From the NCBI GenBank assembly GCA_004369045.1, contig ML213504.1, positions 1,536,894 through 1,600,893 on the forward strand: a DNA stretch of 64,000 nucleotides, read 5' to 3'. Source of the DNA: Heliocybe sulcata. Taxonomy: Eukaryota; Basidiomycota; Agaricomycetes; Gloeophyllales; Gloeophyllaceae. The position numbers and the translations under genes are program-made. Below, in pieces: positions 46,489 to 56,049 of the stretch; positions within the stretch are counted from its first letter, which is position 1, and every line of letters begins with the position of its first letter. The notes under the pieces are model-generated. The model ran no database searches and was not told the origin of the DNA. It saw only the letters and a list, made by a program, of their open reading frames with translations.

Positions 46489-46759
46489 TATACAATAGAG
46501 TTGAAAAGAGTGGCCAGGTGAATTTGAAAGGGATATGTCAAAGTGGCGTCTAGAAACGAAGGTAACGTGGCGCCGACCTCGACGGGCGCCTAAGCTTTTC
46601 GATGACGTTGAATAAACGTGTGGCGGTGCCGACGCTCAACGTCCCCCGTTCAACGCTGCGCGCTTGCTCTTGGTCGATCGGACGCACTCTGACATGCTAC
46701 AAGAGATTATAACAGACTCATTTCTGCTGCTTTGCGCTTGACAAGGATCTCCCCTAGTT

Positions 46760-47300
46760 TTACACGTAAAATGAACCGCCATCTTCTTCATCAGGAGAAT
46801 TCTCCGTAACTGCTCGGGTTTCAAGTTCTTCAGGAAGGATCTCTTTCTGCTGGCCGGTATCAGCGAACGTTTCCTTACCCTGTTACGAGGGCGCGGTCGG
46901 ACTCGTGGGTGCCTGTGAGTAACCTGACTGACGTAGCTGACCTGACTCTGACATCGCTTAAACGTCGGGATCGTTCGCCACCGACGTTGGTGTAGTCTTC
47001 GTATTCCATCTCGTTCCACGCCAGAGTGATCAAATCTACTTTCTTGGTTTATCACGGACATCTCCTGGACCGATGCCACGGCTGTGGAATGCCTTGGTAC
47101 GGAACCCAGGCTCAGATGGATGCTTCTCAGCATGTGAGTTGAACTCCAGTAGCTCCCATTTTGAGGTCGAATGACCTTGCTAGATTAGTGCTTACTCGTA
47201 CAGCTTTAGCGGCCAGCCCTGTTCCGGGCAAGCATCTTCAGATTCCTTGCAGGGTCTGTTCTGATAATCAGTGCACGAGAGATGGAACCGGCCGGTCTCC
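46760..47300 (-). pseudogene. Possible gene or gene remnant of unknown family
   Basis: On the minus strand, protein-like pieces appear in order: RFHLSCTDYQNRPCKESEDA with CPEQGWPLKLYE near 47282-47195; WELLEFNSHAEKHPSEPGFR with TKAFHSRGIGPGDVRDKPRK near 47155-47045; VDLITLAWNEMEYEDYTNVG with GERSRRLSD near 47040-46955; and a last piece KETFADTGQQKEILPEELET with NSPDEEDGGSFYV ending in TAA at 46760. The last two can be joined by a 73-base GT-AG intron. The first three do not join in frame with introns of normal length, so the gene is either damaged or mis-read by me. Codon-like composition argues against pure chance. No family is recognised. Confidence 0.35.
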
Positions 47301-47474
47301 CTAGCGAGGCTTGCGCACTACGGCTATGGACAGGCCCTTATCCAACCTGGCAACGCCTATTCTTATTGGCGATGCCTTGTTATCCTCCTCTCCATGTGAC
47401 AGGATTTGACATTCGGCGTCATGTCCTATTTTTAAACCATGATGCTATCCCCCTGAATTGGGCTCTCTCAACCG

Positions 47475-47482
47475 TATATAAA
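47475..47482 (+). promoter_or_regulatory. TATA box of the CipC-like gene
   Basis: TATATAAA lies about 79 bases before the ATG and is followed by a CT-rich leader (CTCTCTCATCAACTCC and similar). Fungal genes with a strong TATA box are often highly or inducibly expressed, which fits a CipC-type stress protein. Confidence 0.7.
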
Positions 47483-47560
47483 GGACCCGGATGTGGAACA
47501 ACACTCCCCAGTTCTCTCTCATCAACTCCATCCCACTTCACTTTAACTCTACACTCAACT

Positions 47561-48105
47561 ATGGGCTGGTTCTCTGACGACTCCGATCAGGCTCAGGCCT
47601 ACGACCAGGTATGCCTTTGATCGTGTACACGGGTACAGAGCGAGCCTAATAGTACTCTACTTGATAGGTTACCAACGCCCCTCACAAGGCTGAGCTCTCC
47701 CACGAGCTCATTGCCGCCGCCGCTTCATACGAGGTAAGCAGCTAGACGATATGACCGCAAGCTGTTGCCTAACTAATCATTCATCAGGCCGCTAAGGCGT
47801 ACGAGAAGCACTGCGAGCAGAACGGCCAGCCTGCGAGTCACGATCAGGCCAAGGAGATCCTGTGAGCTCTCTATACTTGCCTCGAGTTTATCTTCGTACG
47901 TCCTCACACGGCGTTCTCCAGCGCCGCCATCACTGGTGGTTTCGTCGACCGCATGGTGGAGACTAAGGGTGTAAGTCCAGAAACGTTTCACTATAATCCA
48001 AGTAGCTGAGCAAACCATTAGCTCGACTTCGTCGACAAGGAGAAGGCGAAGCGTCAAGCCAGGCAGCAGGCCGAGCAGGGTCTCGCCGACTCGGGCCAGT
48101 TCTGA
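47561..48105 (+). CDS. CipC-like protein (DUF3759)
   Basis: Small soluble protein of the CipC family, first described as a concanamycin-induced protein in Aspergillus and often strongly expressed during stress or on plant material. Five exons: MGWFSDDSDQAQAYDQ; VTNAPHKAELSHELIAAAAS with YE; AAKAYEKHCEQNGQPASHDQ with AKEIL; AAITGGFVDRMVETKG; and LDFVDKEKAKRQARQQAEQG ending LADSGQF. The MGWF start, the H-K-A-x-L-S-H-E-L-I-A-A-A-A-S-Y-E motif, and G-G-F-V-D-R are family hallmarks. Introns of about 53-61 bases interrupt each small exon. The exact function is unknown. A clear TATA box precedes it. Confidence 0.92.
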
Positions 48106-48422
48106 GTTCTAAACAGCCAAACGAGAAGCAGTTGTAGAATGTATCATCAATGAATAAATCTGAATTGCTCGATTGTTCTGATTCTCATTTGTCTTCAATG
48201 AGTCCACCGGAGTAGGATATTGAATATAGAGGAGTAGTGTGTGCCCATTCGAACGTGGGAGGGTACTGGGAGGGTATTTCATCGACATCATCCGCCTCCA
48301 GGCTATTCTTAGACACGCTCGTGATCGTGACGATACAGCGGATCTAAGATCCAGGGACTGCGCGGTCGCCCCGAAGCTTCGGTGCCGACGCACCGGGCTT
48401 AATACTGAAGTTGTCCGACGCA

Positions 48423-50233
48423 ATGGCCATCGACGGCCTCATCGTCCTCGACAATGCCGGGTACGTCGTGAGCAGCCTCGACGCTGTCGACTCCGATATT
48501 AAGAGACTCATTTCATCAGTCGGCCAATTGTTCAGACATCGTTCCAGTCGACGTCGCCCGCGTACCCGTTGATTCACATAGACGCGTATAGTAATGCTCT
48601 CGCGAAGGTGTCCAGGCCAGAGGATGTAGATCCAGTCTTGTACGTCGCCGGTATCGATGATACTAAGCGCAGCGCTTGTTGCCACGTCGGGTGTGGAGGA
48701 CTGAGACTGTTGTGCCCGGTCAGTGGGGATAGTACGTTCCAAAGCATTTCAGACTACAACACAGCTAACCTCGCTGTATGTTGTTCACAGTCGACCCTTT
48801 ATTTGCGCTGGCTTTCCTTCGAACGTTCATTGACATCTTGCAAGAGTATCTGGGTCATGTCTCTGCATCGACTCTCCGAGACAACTTCGACGTCGTGTAC
48901 CAGGTTAGCGCTCCCCATTCAGGTCTCTCCACCCACCTCACATGTCTCTAGCTCCTCGAAGAGACCCTCGACTCTGGTGGACATCCGCTAACTACCTCTA
49001 CCAATGCCCTCCGCGACATCGTCATTCCCCCGTCGCTTTTAAACAAGCTACTCTCTGTAGCTGGGGCGAACATATCATCACTGTCAGCTGCATCCTCAAA
49101 TCCGTTTGCATCGCCCATACCGTGGCGCAAGGCGAATGTGAGATACAATAGCAATGAAATCTATTTTGATGTGGTAGAGGAGTTGAGGGCTGTTGTTGGG
49201 AGGTAAGTGAGGTCGCGCGGCCAGGAAGATGGTAAACTGGAGTGAATGATACCCTGGCTTAGAAACGGAGTCTCATTGTCGAACGACGTGCTGGGCAAGG
49301 TGGATACCAATTGCAAGCTGTCGGGTATGTTCAGCGCCCCGCCTTTCCGCAATTACCTCACTGGTGATCCTTTGGCTCAGGTACACCGGATATGCTCCTG
49401 ACCTTCACGAACTCGAAAGTCCTTACGGACTGCTCTTTCCATCCCTGTGTCCGGTACGCTCGTATATCATGCTCGTTAAGCAGAACTAAGCCCTCTCCAA
49501 CAGCCTCCCACGCTGGAGCAGGGACAAAGCCCTCTCCTTTGTCCCTCCAGATGGCCACTTCATTTTGATGGAATACAGGTACTCGCCTTCCTCCTCAGCT
49601 AACCCCAGCACGCTGGGTGTCCACCAGGTACCAGTTCCCGTCATGGTGAAGCCGAGTGTGGTGATCAACGAGAGCGGAGGTGTGTAGCTCCCCAGAGGAT
49701 GAACCGTTCCCGTTTGAGAGCCACGCTTACAGGCACGATTGACGTAACTGTCACCTCGCGCCTTACGACTCGTGCGATTGAGGACTTCTCGCTGGAGTTG
49801 TATCTCGGGCAAGGTGCTGGGGCACCGAATTTCATGGTGTCTGGAGGCGGATCCTGGGCGTTCGATCCTCGGAGTCTCGTAAGTCCTGACTTTGCCGTCC
49901 CTAATTACCGCAATGTAGTAACTGCTGCTGTGCTAGACTCTGAGGTGGGAAATGGCGAACATGCCAGCATCGTCCAGCCACAGCCTGAGAGGCTCGTGGT
50001 CATCTAGGTGAGCGCCTCGTGGTTGTTCACCCTGACCGAACTCTTGTTCGATCTCATATTTGCATAGCGTCCCGCACCCTCGGCCTGCACGTGCATTCCG
50101 AACGAAGTTCGCGATACAGCAGCATACGTTCTCCGCGCTGAAGATCGATCAGTTGAGGGTGTCGGGCGAACAGTATAAGCCGTACAAGGGTGTGAGGGGA
50201 AGGTCGTTGGTCGATATCGAGTGGCGGTGGTAG
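48423..50233 (+). CDS. APM3: AP-3 adaptor complex mu subunit
   Basis: Medium chain of the clathrin-independent AP-3 coat, which carries cargo from Golgi/endosome to vacuole. The longin-like N-terminus is MAIDGLIVLDNAG then RPIVQTSFQSTSPAYPLIHI, followed by DPLFALAFLRTFIDILQEYL and NFDVVYQLLEETLDSGGHPL. The linker has NEIYFDVVEELRAVV, and the mu-homology domain has CKLSGTPDMLLTFTNSKVLT, DCSFHPCVRLSRWSRDKALS with FVPPDGHFILMEY, and FMVSGGGSWAFDPRS near 49835-49875. The C-terminus reads TFSALKIDQLRVSGEQYKPY then KGVRGRSLVDIEWRW. Start and order fit AP-3 mu rather than AP-1 or AP-2 (the lower Tyr-motif pocket region is shorter). Several introns of 50-75 bases are present. Confidence 0.88.
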
Positions 50234-50448
50234 AGTTGCATCTGCACTGTTATGTAGAGCGTTTCGGCATACGCTTCTGTTGAGCGAACCGCTTTTGATT
50301 CACAGCAAGGATCTTTTGGAGTGCTCCTCAATTCAGCGAGAGCTGCATGTGGCTTCAAGCGAGGGTCGTGAGAAATAGGACGGCGATCCTGCGATCACTC
50401 TCGCCGCCACAAGTACTAGTGCTGCCGGACTCTCCAATAGCATTCACA

Positions 50449-51505
50449 ATGTCGTCTCGGCGCGCATCTTCTGGGAGTGCTAGCAGCATCAACGGTCCTA
50501 GTGTCCGTGAAAGTATCGCCGCTGCCGCTGCCCGCCGCACACAACAGCAAGTTGCCGATGAAGAAGCCCGCTTCGCCCGCGAGCACGAGAAGAGACAACA
50601 CTTCAGGCGGCTGGTCGAGCCAGGTATATTGACGAGGAACTCGGACGAAGTCTCCATGGCTGCCCTGCGTGTACATTTGCCACTGCTGCATTGTGAAGAC
50701 TGAGCAGTCATAGTTGATGTGTATTGTGGCTTTACAGACACTGTCGATGCTCGCGGACAACCTCCTGCGCGAGCCGGACAATCCTAAGTTCCAGCGGTTC
50801 AAGCCTACGAATACGACGATCAAGCAGCGTTTGATTGAGCCGAAAGGTGCTTTAGAGTATGCCATTGCAGTTAGTGGCCTTTGTGATTGCTGCTTCCTGT
50901 TATTGGACGAGCTTACAATGTCTGCGTCGCCTAGCTCGGGTTCCTCGCGGAAGTGAGCATTTGAAGGGTGACCTCGAAGCACCGTATGTCTGACGCAAGA
51001 TCTGTGGCTAGGTCGAAGAATTTCAGCCTTATTACGTGCACAATAAGCGCTACACGGACGACCTGCGGATAGGAGCGGCGATTCTGCACGAAGTCCTCGA
51101 CCGCAAGTCGGAGCAGCTCGAGCGCACGAAGCGCTGGAAAGAGCAGGACAAGGCCGCTGCGGCAGCGGCAGCCAAGAATGTGCGGCGCCCCCTCCCCCCC
51201 CCCTTCCGTAAGAATGTCCGTTGATGTGTTGAGTCATCCAGGTCCAGCTGGCCTTCATGGACGACCGGAAGTCGAAGATGCTCAACGACAAACGGGAGAA
51301 GGAACTTCGAGAGGCGCGAGCGGCTGCTGCCGCGCGGCGCCAGTCGATGTCTCCTCCCACCTCTCCTGCGGTCTCTGCTGTGCGGATGACTGGGCCCGGA
51401 CAAACTCTCTCGGGACAGATCGTCCATGGCGACGATCTCGACATACCTCCGCCCTATCATGGACGCAGTCAGAACGACGACAGTGAAGGAGATGACGACG
51501 ACTGA
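50449..51505 (+). CDS. PUB-domain protein
   Basis: Protein with a PUB (PNGase/UBA or UBX-containing) domain, which usually binds the C-terminus of the AAA-ATPase Cdc48/p97. The N-terminus is Ser/Ala-rich (MSSRRASSGSASSINGPSVR), with a helix ESIAAAAARRTQQQVADEEA. The PUB domain is TLSMLADNLLREPDNPKFQR, then FKPTNTTIKQRLIEPKGALE with YAIALGFLAEVEEFQPYYV. The rest is a long charged helix (YTDDLRIGAAILHEVLDRKS, DKAAAAAAAKNVQLAFMDDR) and an acidic tail ending DNDSEGDDDD-like. Four exons; one intron contains a run of ten C. It has no catalytic domain that I can see, so it is probably an adaptor of the Cdc48 pathway. The start is the ATG at 50449. Confidence 0.85.
51194..51203 (+). repeat. Ten-C homopolymer inside a PUB-gene intron
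   Basis: CCTCCCCCCCCCC-type run starting a few bases after the donor at 51179. The homopolymer may be length-variable or a sequencing weak spot, but it lies in an intron. Confidence 0.6.
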
Positions 51506-51721
51506 GTGGTGGTGTTCATTATAATCGCATTCTTGGTGTAAGTATGTACATCGGTTATGTTTGATTAGAGGCAGTCCGTGGTGTCAGGTATCTACAATGA
51601 AGGTATACCTAGGCTCCGTGTAATATATGAGATCTAGTGATACAAGCAGATTGTCTATGTACATTAGATACAGTGAGATATAGCAAGGCCCTCGTGGCGG
51701 CGGCGTGGGTCGGTACGTAAA

Positions 51722-52765
51722 TCAAAGGATGGTGAGTGGCATGGACATGCCCATGACTTTGTTGCGTGGTATCGGCTGTGCGTTGGGGTCGTCTGGGAAT
51801 CGTACGCGTTCGGTGTTCTCTCGCGTGATTCGTTCCCTATGGATCGGTCAGTTGGCTATCTCCAGAGATGTTGAGAGACGCACCATATACCCTCTGCCAT
51901 TGGCCGGAAGAATCCTTGCGGCCGGCGCTCTGGAACTTCTGGCGGCTCTTTCTGGCCCTTCGTGATCTCTCTCAAGTCCGGAAGTTCAACGGCTTTGAAG
52001 CACACCTTCAACGGGACAGAATCAGTTTTTGCAGTAGGTGGAGGCAGAAGAAAGAGACATACGACAATAGGCAAGCCATTCAAGACGGTGCCGTTCAACC
52101 GCTCGGCTTTTAGCGGCGAGAGCTGGTCGGCAAATTTGACAGCAGCGTATACGCGGTCCTGTTCTCGAAGAGGGCGATGTCGATGTTTAGACTGGGCTGC
52201 CGTGCTCCCTCGCGTGACTCGAAAGCTGACGTCTACTATGCGACCGCAGTCCCGAAATAGAGACTTGAGCTCGGCGTTGGTAGTGGCAGGATGGAGCTGA
52301 GGTCAATGCAAAGTCAACATTAGCTGGGAGCCATGGTTGCCGTTACCGCCTACATTGCCAACGTATATGTGCGACGGGCCCTGCGTCTTCTTGGTCTTTA
52401 GACGGTCCTTCTTCTGCGCCTCCTGGACCTTGTCCTTGTACTCCTTGGTCATCCGGGAGCGGGTCTTCTTCCCGGCCTTTTCTTTGCCCTTTGCGCTGGA
52501 CAGCAGCGACCTGCGTCTCTTGAGGCTCGCAGGGCTCGGTGAAGGTTGGCCACTCATTTCGCGCGTGTGGGTGGCAGGTTTCTGGAGAGGCAGCAATAAA
52601 TAGGGCGGATTAGATAAGCTGCTGGAGAACAATGCGCTTAGCACGTACTTTCGGAGTTGAAGGGGGTTGATCGAGTGAGCTCGAGGGAGCGCTGCTGCTG
52701 CTCGTGCTCGCCGTGGTACTGTCGAACGAGGCATAGTCTAGCTCTCGACAGCCAAAACGAGTCAT
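51722..52765 (-). CDS. RRM-domain RNA-binding protein
   Basis: The first exon is MTRFGCRELDYASFDSTTAS with a Ser-rich stretch. A lysine/arginine-rich region follows (SLKRRRSLLSSAKGKEKAGK, KTRSRMTKEYKDKVQEAQKK), probably nuclear. The single RRM has HIYVGNVG near 52370 (RNP2-like) and DVSFRVTRGS, then RVYAAVKFADQLSPLKAERL near 52160 (RNP1 region). It continues LNGTVLNGLPIVV and the tail ITRENTERVRFPDDPNAQPI with PRNKVMGMSMPLTIL. The protein could act in rRNA or mRNA processing; no named family is certain. The stop is at 51722. The gene is divergent from FMC1 with 434 bases between start codons. Confidence 0.75.
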
Positions 52766-53199
52766 GGCGATTAATAGTTTGTGGTTCCTCAGAAAATGCG
52801 GGTATCGATCGAGCAAGCGAGAGTCGGTGGTGGTAAACAAAGAAGAAGCGAGGCGGGATGTGGATGCTTGTGGACGACGCTGAATTAATGAGTCGGGACC
52901 AAATATTTGCGACCCTTGGGCGGGGTGAATATGAACCGGCAAGCTAGTACTAGTGACTCCCGCTGACAGTGAAGGTGACGGCAAGCGTATGTTCTCCGTT
53001 CGGTGGCTATAAAAGAGAGGCTGAGGCCTGTCGCTTGCAGAAGATCGAACACCGCACTCGCCAATCATCTCCTTTCCGGCAGATCGTCTCCGACAGGGCG
53101 GGTCCCGCTCGTTGCCGGGACTTGATTGACGCTCACACGCCTGAAGACTTTGTATCGGCAAATTACTCTCCAGCTCGCCGCTTTGTTGCTTTGCTTGTC
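52766..53199. promoter_or_regulatory. Divergent promoter region between RRM gene and FMC1
   Basis: No TATA box is obvious, and several GC-rich motifs occur. The spacer must drive both genes. A longer plus-strand open frame runs through it from 52969, but the FMC1-like part starts at 53200. Confidence 0.4.
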
Positions 53200-53632
53200 A
53201 TGGCCGCTGTCCACCAGAGATCACTCTATCGTAGCGTGCTGAGGGAGCTGAGGAAAGGGGTCAGTACTATTCTATCCGACATGAATGGCAGCTGCAGCTC
53301 TGAACAGTCTGTCGCTCCCCGACCCAACAGAAACAAGACCATCTTGTCGTCATTCCGGACAATGTTCGAGAAGAGTCGCGATGAGGAGAGCAGTGAGAGC
53401 TTCAGCGCGGATATGGAGAATGCCATCACGTTCTTGAGGTCGCAACGGACATACAAGGTGAGTCAGCTTCCTCCGCCATGTGGTCCTAGAGGTAATCACG
53501 CGTTTGGACTCGCAGGAGTTGCTGGAGCGCTACAATCCCTTGGTCGACCTCACCGCAGAGGAAAGGATAGAGGCAACTGCTCGCCGCGTTGGACTCAATA
53601 TGCCCATCCCGAAACCTGATGAAGAGCGATGA
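53200..53632 (+). CDS. FMC1: Mitochondrial ATP synthase assembly factor FMC1 (LYR family)
   Basis: LYR-motif protein needed for assembly or stability of the F1 sector (Fmc1 works with Atp12 in yeast). Two exons. Exon 1 starts MAAVHQRSLYRSVLRELRKG (L-Y-R at residues 9-11) and runs through FRTMFEKSRDEESSESFSAD with MENAITFLRSQRTYK. Exon 2 begins ELLERYNPLVDLTAEERIEA with TARRVGLNMPIPKPDEER at the end. The E-R-Y-N-P motif and R-V-G-L-x-x-P are conserved in Fmc1 proteins. The total is about 125 residues, as expected. A longer in-frame upstream extension exists but lacks family similarity. The intron is 57 bases (GTGAGT to CGCAG). Confidence 0.86.
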
Positions 53633-53954
53633 TGGAGTTCCGCGGTGTTCAAGCCCTCCACCAATCACATAACCAGTTGTGCTAGCCTCAGCTCTCCGAC
53701 GCCTTGGCGGGCATGTGGATCCATATAGGTCCAATTGTCCTCTGTCCACAATACAATGGCCTGCGATACCTGATACCCGAGCTTGTTATTGGGCAAGTCC
53801 GTCCCACACCAATATACGACCCTGACGGCGATGTATGTATGTATGCTAGAATCCTCGCCATGGATAGCCCGATCAGTCATGTGACCTAGTACAGTTACCC
53901 CTCCCCAATCTACCACGCTTTCCCTTGCTCTTTCTCTGAGCCTCGGCTAGCAGC

Positions 53955-54987
53955 ATGGCGAATCTGCCAAGTGACGACATGGCGTCCTTCTCTGTAGTAC
54001 TTTCTCAATCTAAACATATCATAGCTGTGGCGGGAGCTGGGTTATCCGCAGCATCAGGTGCGTATGATTCACAGTAATAGGAGCGCTGGTAATCCGGTAT
54101 ACAGGAATCCCCACTTTCCGCGGCGCTGGTGGTCTCTGGCGCAAATACGATGCTATAAGCCTCGCGACACCGGAAGCCTTTCAAGAGAACCCGTCTCGAG
54201 TCTGGCAATTCTACCACTATCGTCGCGAGAAGTAAGTCGACTCGTGCATCTTACGCTGCCTCTCCTGACACGTTCACAAGGGCCTTGAAATGTCAGCCCA
54301 ACGCCGCTCACACTGCCCTTGCTGCGTTCTCGAACAAACAGATCAGAGACGCCGTCGCCCCTGAATCGACGTTCACGCTCATAACTCAAAATGTGGATGG
54401 GCTCAGCCAAAGAGCGCTGGACAGCATGCCCTCCACCGCTGATTCTGAAGATCCGCAACCCAAAATGCTTGAAATGCACGGTCGACTATTCGATGTCATA
54501 TGCACTAAGCCCGGATGCCGTCATCGCGAGCTGAACTTCACCTCGCCCATCGTACCAGCACTGGCTGGTACCGAAGATCTCATGGAAGCTGGCGCAGTCG
54601 AGCCTGATATTCCCCTCTCTGACCTACCCAGATGTTCAAAATGCGGCTCGCCCGCCAGACCAGGTGTAGTGTGGTTCGGTGAGAGACCGCATTACCTAGG
54701 CGTCATCGGCAAATTGGTGCGGCAGGCGGACTTGTGTTTGGTCGTGGGGACCTCGTCGACGGTGAGCAGCGCCATCGAGCCTTAACGATGACGGTCTAGG
54801 GTTGTTGAACATGCATGTGTAGGTCTACCCCGCGGCCGGCTATGCAGCCGAAGTACAACGTCATGGAGGGAAAGTGGCGGTTTTCAACCTAGACCGGAGT
54901 GAGGGAGATGAGGACGCGGACTTCCTCTTCCTCGGTCCGTGCGAGCAGACTCTGCCGGCGGCCCTGGCGTTGAGCGAGCAGCAGTAA
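53955..54987 (+). CDS. SIRT5-like NAD-dependent protein deacylase
   Basis: Class III sirtuin. Exon 1 [20 protein letters not shown] reaches [15 protein letters not shown] with the NAD-binding G-A-G-x-S motif. After an intron, [20 protein letters not shown] with [20 protein letters not shown] follows; the Y-x-x-R (Tyr-Arg pair in YHYRR) matches the residues that let SIRT5 take succinyl, malonyl and glutaryl groups. [12 protein letters not shown] and [20 protein letters not shown] near 54475 hold the catalytic His and the first zinc cysteines. [17 protein letters not shown] holds the second pair. The C-terminus has [40 protein letters not shown] and ends ALALSEQQ. I see no clear mitochondrial targeting peptide, so the location is open. 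Confidence 0.9.
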
Positions 54988-55268
54988 GTTGACCGCATGT
55001 TACGGAGGGCGGTAATATGTATCGATACATTTGTTGTGCCGGCGGACCTTTTGCAATTCTTGCTTCGAGAGTCCTTGAATCGTCGTAGTCCTAGACAAGA
55101 CTAAGATGTCGGCAGTAGCATGTGGGTCTGGACGGGTATGTGGTACGGGACGAGGCAGGGATATACAGGCCAAGAACGAGGACGGAGAAGAGGAGGCTAT
55201 ATCACTGGTCTGGTATGCGGAATCACTAGACACGTCTAAACAGCAAGCAATATAGACTCACGCGAGTT

Positions 55269-55748
55269 TTACTGCTCTCGTTTCTCTCGTTCCTGCTTAA
55301 GCGACTTTTCCAGCCTCTCAGCATGATCCTTCAAAGCCTCCAACCCAGGCTTCCTGGCATGCGACGTGCCATACAGCGCCTCTGCCACTGCAATCTCTCT
55401 CCGCGTCTTGGTGTACTCTCGCCAACTCTTGTCGGGCATCATGAACGCCGTGTCGTCGGCGACGAGCCACTCGGCTGTCTTGGGCATGCCCTGCCGCTTC
55501 ACGGCCCGCGTCTGCAGATCGTAGTAGGTCTGCTCTTCGCGGAAGACGGCGCTTAGGCGCGGCGCTTGGAGGAAGGCCTTGTCTATGGCCTCGTCGAGGT
55601 TGTCTTTGGTGATGAAGGTGTCCGCTTCGTGGTAGAGAGAAATTAAGGCGGCCAGTTTTTTGCTGGAGAGTCCGTCTGGGGACTGCTTTGCGCTACGAGC
55701 TGCACGGGCAGCGGTTGAGGCCATACATCGAACCGATGAAGGATGCAT
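55269..55748 (-). CDS. Small hypothetical protein, possibly mitochondrial
   Basis: A single-exon frame of 159 codons. MHPSSVRCMASTAARAARSA is Arg/Ser/Ala-rich with no acidic residue, as in a mitochondrial presequence. It continues LSSKKLAALISLYHEADTFI, TKDNLDEAIDKAFLQAPRLS, AVFREEQTYYDLQTRAVKRQ, AEWLVADDTAFMMPDKSWRE and a charged C-terminal helix HAERLEKSLKQEREKREQ. A second in-frame start (MASTAARAARSAKQ) is also possible. No named family comes to mind. The helical, lysine-rich make-up fits a mitoribosomal or assembly protein, but that is inference. Confidence 0.65.
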   Translation of the reverse strand: MHPSSVRCMASTAARAARSAKQSPDGLSSKKLAALISLYHEADTFITKDNLDEAIDKAFLQAPRLSAVFREEQTYYDLQTRAVKRQGMPKTAEWLVADDTAFMMPDKSWREYTKTRREIAVAEALYGTSHARKPGLEALKDHAERLEKSLKQEREKREQ

Positions 55749-56049
55749 GTAGACTATGCAGCCGGGAGCTGCAGGAGGCCAGAGGAATCAGACAGTGAAG
55801 GAATCAATTGTAACCGTGAGAAACGCGAGGCCGATCCAGCTGTATTGGTTGCACTGCCACTGACTACTGACTGACATACTACTGTGTATAGCAACAACAT
55901 AGCTGTGACAATACGTACTACAGTGTTTATCATACAACCGCCAAGGGTATAGCTACAGGCTCATTGCATGGAAGTGAGAGTTGACCGCCGGACGAATGGG
56001 ATGCAAGCAAGCAGCATGCCTGCTCCCAGTCGACATTGACAAGTATACC
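55749..56049. other. Intergenic stretch
   Basis: It lies between the hypothetical gene's start and the 3' end of the acyl-CoA dehydrogenase. Nothing recognised. Confidence 0.45.

Larger units (their letters stand above)
46489..47560. other. 1.07-kb divergent spacer between TGL and CipC genes
   Basis: It contains the promoters of both outward-pointing genes and, in the middle, the doubtful minus-strand remnant listed separately. The 47500-47560 part is a CT-rich leader. Confidence 0.5.
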
